Source of the DNA: Phycisphaerales bacterium UBA6054
Lineage (GTDB): Bacteria > Planctomycetota > Phycisphaerae > Phycisphaerales > UBA1924
Length of the DNA stretch: 9,918 bases
Direction: 5' to 3'
NCBI GenBank assembly: GCA_002429045.1
Contig: DIYM01000153.1
Span: 27,016-36,933, forward strand
The translations under genes were made by a program, and so were the position numbers. Positions within the stretch are counted from its first letter, which is position 1. Each line of letters opens with the position of its first letter. The notes under the pieces are model-generated. The model was not told where the DNA came from. It saw only the letters and a list, made by a program, of their open reading frames with translations, and ran no database searches. Shown piece by piece: positions 5,511 to 9,918 of this stretch.

Positions 5511-7349
5511 ATGAGATCCCACCGATCCGCCCTGCTTTTCGCAGCGCTCTCGACGCTGCTCGCCGCGACCCTTTCGGCCGCCAGCCCGCTCTCCCCGCCC
5601 GTGCCGGACGGACGCGATCCCGGGCTCTGGAGCCTGATGAGCGCGTATCTCGAAGCACAGCACGAGCGCTGGCCCGAATCGATCGGCCCGATGTTCGGCG
5701 ACCAGCGACTCAACGACCGGATGGGGAACGTGTCGGCGTCCGCTCAGGCCGAGTGGGAGAACACCCTGGCCGGTTTCCGCGCCCGGGTCGCGACGATCGA
5801 TCCGAGGGGCTTCTCCGAGTCCGACCGGCTCGACGCGGACCTGCTCCGCTACGACCTGAACCGCCAACTCCTGGGCGCCCCGCTGAGACGGTGGCAGATG
5901 CCCGTCTCCGGGCAGAGCGGCCCGCAGGTCTGGCTCCCCCAGCTTTCGGGGCGTCTGCCGATGCAGAGCGACCGGCACCGCGCCGACTATCTGCAGCGCC
6001 TCAGGCAGGTCCCGATCATCATCGGCGACACCATCGACAACATGCGCCTGGGCATGGCCGAGGGACGCGTCCCCCCCCGAGCGGTCGTCGCCCCGGCGAT
6101 CCCGCAAGCCATGAACCAGGGCGACCCCGAGTACGCCGCCGACCCCGCCCGATCGCCCTTCTACCGCCCGTTCCTGGCGATCGATCAGGACTCCGCGACC
6201 GCGCGGGAAGCCAGGGCGGTGATCGCCGAGCGGATCGTGCCGACCTATCAGGAACTGGCCCTGTTCCTGCAGAACGAGTATCTGCCCGCGTGCCGCGAGA
6301 CGTTCGGCATCTCGCAGGGGGTGGACGGCATGCGGGCCTACGACATCGCGCTGGGCGACCACACCACGCTCTCCGACGCGACGGCCCGATCGATCCACGA
6401 CACCGGGCTCGGGCAGGTCGCCCTGATCAGGGCCGAGATGATGGAGGTCATCGAGCGCACGGATTGGGCGATCACCGGCCCGGGCGCGGCCATGCGCTCG
6501 GCGACTCCCGAGGACCGCTTCGACGCGTTCGTCGAGTACCTGCGCACCGATCCGCGCTTCTACTTCGACAACCCCGAGGATCTGCTCGACCGGTACAAGG
6601 TCATCAGCAAGGACATCGACGGGGAGATGCCCAGGCTGTTCCGACGGTTGCCCCGTCTGTCCTACGGCGTACGCCCGATCCCCGCGTTCGCCGCCGCCGC
6701 CGCCCCCACCGCGTACTACTACCCCGGCTCGATCGAGTCCGCGATCCCCGGCTACTTCATGGCCAACCTCTCCAGCCTCGATCAGCGTCCGAAGTACGAG
6801 ATGGTCGCCCTGACCCTCCACGAGGCGGTCCCCGGGCACCACCACCAGATCGCCCTCGCTCAGGAACTCGAGAACCAGCACCCGCTCCGCTCGACGTACG
6901 GGTTCACCGCGTTCGTCGAGGGCTGGGCGCTCTACGCCGAGCGCCTCGGGCTCGAAGTCGGGAGCGGGGAACGCGGCATGTACTCGGACCCCTACGACGA
7001 CTTCGGTCGCCTCAACTACGAGATGTGGCGCGCCATGCGACTGGTCGTCGACACCGGGCTCCACGCCTTCGAGTGGGACCGCCAGCGGGCGATCGACTAC
7101 ATGACCGCCAACAGCGCGCTGTCCGCGCACAACATCCGCTCGGAGGTCGACCGCTACATCGCCTGGCCCGGGCAGGCGACCGGCTACATGATCGGGCAAC
7201 TCAAGATCCGCGAACTCCGGGCCAGGGCCCGCGGATCGCTCGGGGACCGCTTCGACCTGCGCGACTTCCACGACACCGTGCTCGAGTCCGGGGCGATCCC
7301 GCTCCCTGTCCTCGAAGCCAAGATCGACCGCTGGATCGGATCGAGGTAA
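5511..7349 (+). CDS. Exported DUF885 family metallopeptidase-like protein
   Basis: This is a complete 612-aa protein of the DUF885 (PF05960) family, whose members are predicted zinc-dependent peptidases or hydrolases; the substrate is not known. The N-terminus MRSHRSALLFAALSTLLAATLSA is a clear signal peptide (basic start, hydrophobic core, cleavage about residues 23-25), so the enzyme should act outside the cytoplasm. The family's putative metal site is intact: HEAVPGHHHQ at 437-446 (His437, Glu438 and the His443-His445 cluster), followed by VEGWALYAERLG with Glu470. Other family-typical parts are YYYPGS before the motif and WPGQATGYMIGQLKI near the C-terminus. The length is normal for the family. 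ATG 5511 is the natural start because it begins the signal peptide. It has no Shine-Dalgarno sequence. The gene stands alone: divergent from tRNA-Gln and closed by a long hairpin at 7369-7399. Confidence 0.92.
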   Translation: MRSHRSALLFAALSTLLAATLSAASPLSPPVPDGRDPGLWSLMSAYLEAQHERWPESIGPMFGDQRLNDRMGNVSASAQAEWENTLAGFRARVATIDPRGFSESDRLDADLLRYDLNRQLLGAPLRRWQMPVSGQSGPQVWLPQLSGRLPMQSDRHRADYLQRLRQVPIIIGDTIDNMRLGMAEGRVPPRAVVAPAIPQAMNQGDPEYAADPARSPFYRPFLAIDQDSATAREARAVIAERIVPTYQELALFLQNEYLPACRETFGISQGVDGMRAYDIALGDHTTLSDATARSIHDTGLGQVALIRAEMMEVIERTDWAITGPGAAMRSATPEDRFDAFVEYLRTDPRFYFDNPEDLLDRYKVISKDIDGEMPRLFRRLPRLSYGVRPIPAFAAAAAPTAYYYPGSIESAIPGYFMANLSSLDQRPKYEMVALTLHEAVPGHHHQIALAQELENQHPLRSTYGFTAFVEGWALYAERLGLEVGSGERGMYSDPYDDFGRLNYEMWRAMRLVVDTGLHAFEWDRQRAIDYMTANSALSAHNIRSEVDRYIAWPGQATGYMIGQLKIRELRARARGSLGDRFDLRDFHDTVLESGAIPLPVLEAKIDRWIGSR

Positions 7350-7368
7350 CCCGGTCGGGCAGCAACGA

Positions 7369-7399
7369 ACAACGCCGACCCCACCGGGGTCGGCGTTGT
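7369..7399. terminator. Perfect 14-bp hairpin between convergent genes
   Basis: The arms 7369-7382 and 7386-7399 are exact inverted repeats (ACAACGCCGACCCC and its complement) around the loop ACC. It lies 20 bases after the DUF885 stop and 26 bases before the stop of the convergent hypothetical gene. A/T-containing stem bases and position suggest a bidirectional terminator. A proper T tract is missing on both strands; the plus strand continues GGTGTTCC. Confidence 0.75.
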
Positions 7400-7424
7400 G
7401 GTGTTCCAGCCGGGATTGCGCGGC

Positions 7425-7790
7425 TCAGCCGATGGTCAGGTCGTCGTAGTTCTTGGGCGACTTCCACTGGTTCTCGGGCTCTTGGCGTGCCTGCGTGTCT
7501 TCGGTCCGGTTCAACGGGCGAGCACGCCCGTACTGGGAACGCTTGGCCTGCACGGGCGGGGGGGGCACCGGGGTCGCCCCGGGATCGCCCGCGGGGCGGC
7601 TGCTCGCGTTGCCCCCGCCGATCCGCCGGTCGAGATCCGATCGGGCGGGCTGCCCGCCCGCGGTGTCCCTCGGGGCACGTTCGGGCTCGTCCTTGGGCCC
7701 CACACGCTTCGTGCGGGCCTCGTCGATCGAACGATCGAGCTTGGACAGCAGGGCCCGGACCTCGTTGAACGCCTTCTTCTCCTCGGCCAT
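7425..7790 (-). CDS. Small hypothetical protein, low-complexity
   Basis: This 121-aa protein belongs to no family I recognise. It is real on three grounds: strong GGAGG five bases before the ATG at 7790, a coding-type base profile, and a good position between a terminator and a divergent promoter region. Residues 1-28 (MAEEKKAFNE…SIDEARTKR) are charged and likely helical, possibly a short coiled coil with a hydrophobic face (Phe8, Val11, Leu14, Leu15, Leu18, Ile22). Residues 30-85 are Pro/Gly/Arg-rich and probably disordered, with PVPPPPV at 74-80. The end (NQWKSPKNYDDLTIG) is more conserved-looking. There is no signal peptide or membrane segment, so it is probably cytoplasmic. The helix-plus-tail build would suit an adaptor or RNA-binding protein, but that is only a guess. 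It is divergent from ugpC, sharing a 206-base intergenic region. Confidence 0.75.
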   Translation of the reverse strand: MAEEKKAFNEVRALLSKLDRSIDEARTKRVGPKDEPERAPRDTAGGQPARSDLDRRIGGGNASSRPAGDPGATPVPPPPVQAKRSQYGRARPLNRTEDTQARQEPENQWKSPKNYDDLTIG

Positions 7791-7795
7791 GCGTA

Positions 7796-7800
7796 CCTCC
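7796..7800 (-). promoter_or_regulatory. Ribosome binding site of the 121-aa hypothetical gene
   Basis: Minus-strand GGAGG, followed by TACGC and the ATG at 7790. It is the main support for this gene being translated and for its start. Confidence 0.75.
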
Positions 7801-7859
7801 GTGTCGCTCTCGACCCTGCGGGTATCGGGCCGAGAAGGGCCGGTCTTTGGCGTGCCGCC

Positions 7860-7878
7860 CGCGAGCCGCGGACTCGCG
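7860..7878. repeat. CGCGAG-N7-CTCGCG inverted repeat between divergent genes
   Basis: The arms 7860-7865 and 7873-7878 are exact inverted repeats around CCGCGGA. The element lies upstream of the ugpC promoter candidate and of the 121-aa gene, so it could be an operator. In sequence this GC-rich a 6-bp repeat can also occur by chance. Confidence 0.25.
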
Positions 7879-7914
7879 TGAGAAGGCGTGCGGGATATGC
7901 CGCCTGGTCAAGGT

Positions 7915-7943
7915 TTGGCTCCCGCCCCGATCCCCACTACCCT
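7915..7943 (+). promoter_or_regulatory. Candidate sigma-70-type promoter of the ugpC operon
   Basis: TTGGCT (7915-7920) and TACCCT (7938-7943) are separated by exactly 17 bases. The start of transcription would be near 7950, giving a leader of about 47 bases. The leader contains the perfect palindrome GTTGCAAC (7976-7983), four bases before the ribosome binding site. The -10 box is weak, but the layout copies the tRNA-Gln promoter. Confidence 0.4.
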
Positions 7944-7986
7944 GTTCTGCCGAGCGCCCGACGAGGGGCGTAACAGTTGCAACGCC

Positions 7987-7991
7987 GGAGG
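7987..7991 (+). promoter_or_regulatory. Ribosome binding site that fixes the ugpC start
   Basis: GGAGG, then CATCC, then ATG 7997. The frame is open further upstream to an ATG at 7847, but that extension would be unlike the family, whose N-terminus begins at MARVTIDRVEKTY. Confidence 0.8.
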
Positions 7992-7996
7992 CATCC

Positions 7997-9157
7997 ATGG
8001 CCCGAGTCACCATCGATCGTGTCGAGAAGACCTACAAGGGCAACGTCCGCGCGGTCAAAGGCATCGACCTGACCATCCCCGACGGGCAGTTCGTCGTCCT
8101 GGTCGGGCCCTCGGGCTGCGGCAAATCCACGACGCTCCGGATGATCGCCGGGCTCGAGGACATCTCGGGCGGCACGATCTCCATCGGCGATCGCGTCGTC
8201 AACAACGTCCCGCCCAAGGACCGTGACATCGCCATGGTCTTCCAGAACTACGCCCTCTACCCCCACATGACCGTGTACCAGAACATGGCGTTCGGGCTCA
8301 GACTCCGCAAGGCCCCCAAGTCCGAGATCGAGAAACGCGTCCGCGACGCCTCCTCGATCCTCGGGCTCGACGAGTACCTGCAGCGAAAGCCGAAGGCGCT
8401 CTCCGGCGGGCAACGCCAGCGCGTGGCGCTCGGGCGGGCGATCGTCCGCGAGCCCGCGTGCTTCCTGTTCGACGAGCCGCTCTCGAACCTGGACGCCAAG
8501 CTCCGCGTCACGATGCGATCGGAGCTCAAGGCCTTGCACCAGCGCCTCAAGACGACCACCGTCTACGTCACCCACGACCAGGAAGAGGCGATGACGCTGG
8601 GCGATCTGGTAGTGGTGATGGCCGACGGCGAGATCCAGCAGGCCGGTTCCCCGGACCAGGTCTTCCGCGCGCCGGTCAACCGGTTCGTCGCCGGGTTTGT
8701 CGGCATGCCCCCCATGAACTTCCTCGAAGGCCGGCTCCAAGGCTCGGGCGACGCGATCGTGTGGAAAGAATCGGCATCGAACGGGGCCGAGATCGCGGTG
8801 CCGCCCCCGCTCGCCCGGCACGCCGCGGGCAGCAGCGGGCAACCGGCCGTGCTCGGGGTTCGGCCCGGCGCCATCACGCTCGACCCCGACGCACCGGACA
8901 ACCGGTCGTTCGAGGCAACCGTCGAGGTCGTCGAGCCGCTGGGAGAGATGACCGACATCCGCCTGACCACCGCGTCCGGGGCGGCGCTCACCGCCCGAGT
9001 CTCTTCGGTCGACGGGTCCAATCCCGGGATCGGCGACCGGGTCCGCGTGACCCTGGACGCCGATCGGATCCACCTGTTCGAGCCCGGCCCGTTCGGGCGA
9101 TCGCTGGACGCTCCCGCGACACCCGCGAGCACTCCGGGCGGCACGGAGGCGGCGTGA
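7997..9157 (+). CDS. ugpC: Sugar ABC importer ATP-binding protein, UgpC/MalK/MsmK type
   Basis: This complete 386-aa protein is the ATPase of a carbohydrate (CUT1-type) or glycerol-phosphate importer, acting as a dimer on the cytoplasmic face of the membrane permeases. Walker A is GPSGCGKST at 37-45 (Lys43), Q-loop Gln83 lies in FQNYALYPHMT, the signature is LSGGQ at 135-139, Walker B ends Asp159-Glu160 (FDEPLSNLDA), and H-loop His193 lies in VTHDQEEAMTL. After about residue 235 (VGMPPMNFLEG) comes the regulatory TOBE region, with VLGVRPGAITL and the segments that contact regulators or the substrate-binding system in MalK homologues. The last ~20 residues are a Pro/Ala/Thr-rich tail. All catalytic motifs are intact. 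No permease or solute-binding gene is adjacent, so it may energise several importers encoded elsewhere, as MsmK does in some bacteria. The stop overlaps the next gene's ATG by one base (TGATG). Subfamily substrate is unknown. Confidence 0.93.
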   Translation: MARVTIDRVEKTYKGNVRAVKGIDLTIPDGQFVVLVGPSGCGKSTTLRMIAGLEDISGGTISIGDRVVNNVPPKDRDIAMVFQNYALYPHMTVYQNMAFGLRLRKAPKSEIEKRVRDASSILGLDEYLQRKPKALSGGQRQRVALGRAIVREPACFLFDEPLSNLDAKLRVTMRSELKALHQRLKTTTVYVTHDQEEAMTLGDLVVVMADGEIQQAGSPDQVFRAPVNRFVAGFVGMPPMNFLEGRLQGSGDAIVWKESASNGAEIAVPPPLARHAAGSSGQPAVLGVRPGAITLDPDAPDNRSFEATVEVVEPLGEMTDIRLTTASGAALTARVSSVDGSNPGIGDRVRVTLDADRIHLFEPGPFGRSLDAPATPASTPGGTEAA

Positions 9158-9876
9158 TGGACCCCCTCAGCGAGGTCAACGCCACCCCGGGCGACGCCGC
9201 CGATCGGGCCGAGACCCTGCGAACCGGCGCGAACCTCGGGAGCGTGCCCGCCCCGCGGACACCGTCCGGGCGGCCATACGGCCAGAGCCCGGCGGGCCCG
9301 AACCCGGCGCCCAACAACGCGGCTGTGCCGCACTCCGCGTCGATGGTCCAGGCCAGGCGTGATGTGTTCTGGCAGAACGTCACCCGCGAGGTGCTGATGG
9401 CGATGGCCGCCGCGGCGGCCGCGAACTCGGGGCGGATCTCCGCGACGCCCAAAGGGGCCGCGAGCAGCCCCAGCCCGGTCGCGGACATGTTCGACGGGCG
9501 GATGGGCATCATCACGACGCTGGGCCAGCGGATCCCGATCGCCGATGTCATCCCCGTCTTCGCGGTCTCCAAGCCCGGATGCGCCGAGGACCGGCTCCGC
9601 TCGAACGACGTCCAGTGCTCGGTGTTCCGCATCTCGACCCCGACCGGGGAGAGCTACACCCTGCCGATCCACCACATCGCCGGGATCCACTCGATGTCGG
9701 ACGCCCTGGCGAACCAACTCGAGGCCGCCGCCCGGTCGATGGAAGAGAAGGACGACGACGGCAACCGGCTCCCGTTCGGGTTCGGGGCGTACACATCGCT
9801 GGCGCGGTCGGAAAGCGAGGCAGTCTCCGAATCCGACCGGACGCCGTCGAGCGAAACCCTCCCGCCGGCGGAATAA
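9157..9876 (+). CDS. Hypothetical protein translationally coupled to ugpC
   Basis: This is a 239-aa protein of unknown family. Its ATG overlaps the ugpC stop by one base, and GGAGG at 9145-9149 lies seven bases upstream inside ugpC, so the two are co-transcribed and probably translationally coupled. Residues 1-65 are Pro/Asn/Gly-rich and disordered. Residues 66-92 (ARRDVFWQNVTREVLMAMAAAAAANSG) are a likely amphipathic helix with an Ala run. Residues about 110-195 look like a folded domain, possibly beta-rich: MFDGRMGIITTLGQRIPIADVIP, then VQCSVFRISTPTGESYTLPI and a helix HSMSDALANQLEAAARS. The C-terminal 45 residues are acidic and Ser-rich. No signal peptide or membrane segment is evident. 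Coupling suggests a role linked to the ATPase, perhaps as regulator or partner, but operon position is the only evidence. Confidence 0.82.
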   Translation: MDPLSEVNATPGDAADRAETLRTGANLGSVPAPRTPSGRPYGQSPAGPNPAPNNAAVPHSASMVQARRDVFWQNVTREVLMAMAAAAAANSGRISATPKGAASSPSPVADMFDGRMGIITTLGQRIPIADVIPVFAVSKPGCAEDRLRSNDVQCSVFRISTPTGESYTLPIHHIAGIHSMSDALANQLEAAARSMEEKDDDGNRLPFGFGAYTSLARSESEAVSESDRTPSSETLPPAE

Positions 9877-9918
9877 TCGCCCCCGGGCATCCGTTGAACC
9901 CCCACGCCGCGGTCCGCC

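Noticed and set aside
5403..7271. Long minus-strand open frame opposite the DUF885 gene
   Set aside because: The plus-strand protein has a signal peptide and an intact HE…GHHH metal motif. The antisense frame has no recognisable domain and also runs into the tRNA.
3638..7768. Very long plus-strand open frame of about 1376 codons
   Set aside because: It crosses the CRTAC1-like gene, amn, the tRNA and DUF885 in a wrong frame. It is Arg/Pro-rich and domain-free: a GC-content artefact.
7847..7996. Longer ugpC reading frame starting at ATG 7847
   Set aside because: The extra 50 residues do not fit the family, and the strong GGAGG at 7987 marks ATG 7997.
7937..9717. Minus-strand open frames opposite ugpC and the 239-aa gene
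   Set aside because: Antisense shadows. The plus-strand genes have ribosome binding sites, coding profiles and, for ugpC, all ATPase motifs.
1..9918. CRISPR arrays, insertion sequences, integrases, toxin-antitoxin or defence genes
   Set aside because: I saw no regularly spaced repeats, terminal inverted repeats or recognisable genes of these classes on either strand.

Overview
The window is very GC-rich and densely coded. It looks like a chromosomal segment of a planctomycete, probably of the Phycisphaerae lineage. The main reasons are a secreted FG-GAP/ASPIC protein ending in a GC-type dockerin-like domain (…FFDIAAFLDAYAAGC), a PEP-CTERM-like sorting tail of the IPTPAG…RRR kind, and a single-domain AMP nucleosidase. 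The lineage is inferred from these protein features; there is no rRNA or other marker gene here. I see no mobile element, CRISPR array, phage gene or defence system.

Layout, left to right. (1) Positions 1-481 (+) hold the 3' end of a gene whose coding frame appears to shift by one base before a PEP-CTERM-like tail. (2) 532-2541 (+) is a complete type I ABC exporter with fused membrane and ATPase domains. (3) 2595-4433 (+) is a secreted CRTAC1-like FG-GAP/ASPIC-UnbV protein with a C-terminal dockerin-like domain. (4) 4463-5236 (-) is a short AMP nucleosidase with a TTG start fixed by a strong ribosome binding site. (5) 5346-5417 (-) is tRNA-Gln(CTG), with its own likely promoter and a strong intrinsic terminator. 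(6) 5511-7349 (+) is an exported DUF885 family metallopeptidase-like protein. (7) A perfect 14-bp hairpin at 7369-7399 separates it from the convergent small hypothetical gene 7425-7790 (-). (8) 7997-9157 (+) is a UgpC/MalK-type sugar importer ATPase, overlapped by one base by (9) a hypothetical gene at 9157-9876 (+). Positions 9877-9918 hold nothing I can support.

Most genes look like independent units. The only clear operon is ugpC with its downstream hypothetical gene. No sugar permease or binding-protein gene is adjacent, so the ATPase may serve transporters encoded elsewhere. Genes with exported products (CRTAC1-like, DUF885, and the PEP-CTERM-tailed fragment) make up much of the left two thirds.

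Translation signals fall into two classes. Four genes (amn, the 121-aa protein, ugpC and the 239-aa protein) have GGAGG 5-7 bases before the start. Three genes (exporter, CRTAC1-like and DUF885) have no Shine-Dalgarno sequence but a TANNNT box 6-9 bases before the start, as expected for leaderless mRNAs. I found no convincing undescribed multi-gene system. The most useful leads are the leaderless pattern, the out-of-frame sorting tail, the unusual tRNA-Gln acceptor end, the non-terminal dockerin and the ugpC-coupled hypothetical protein.
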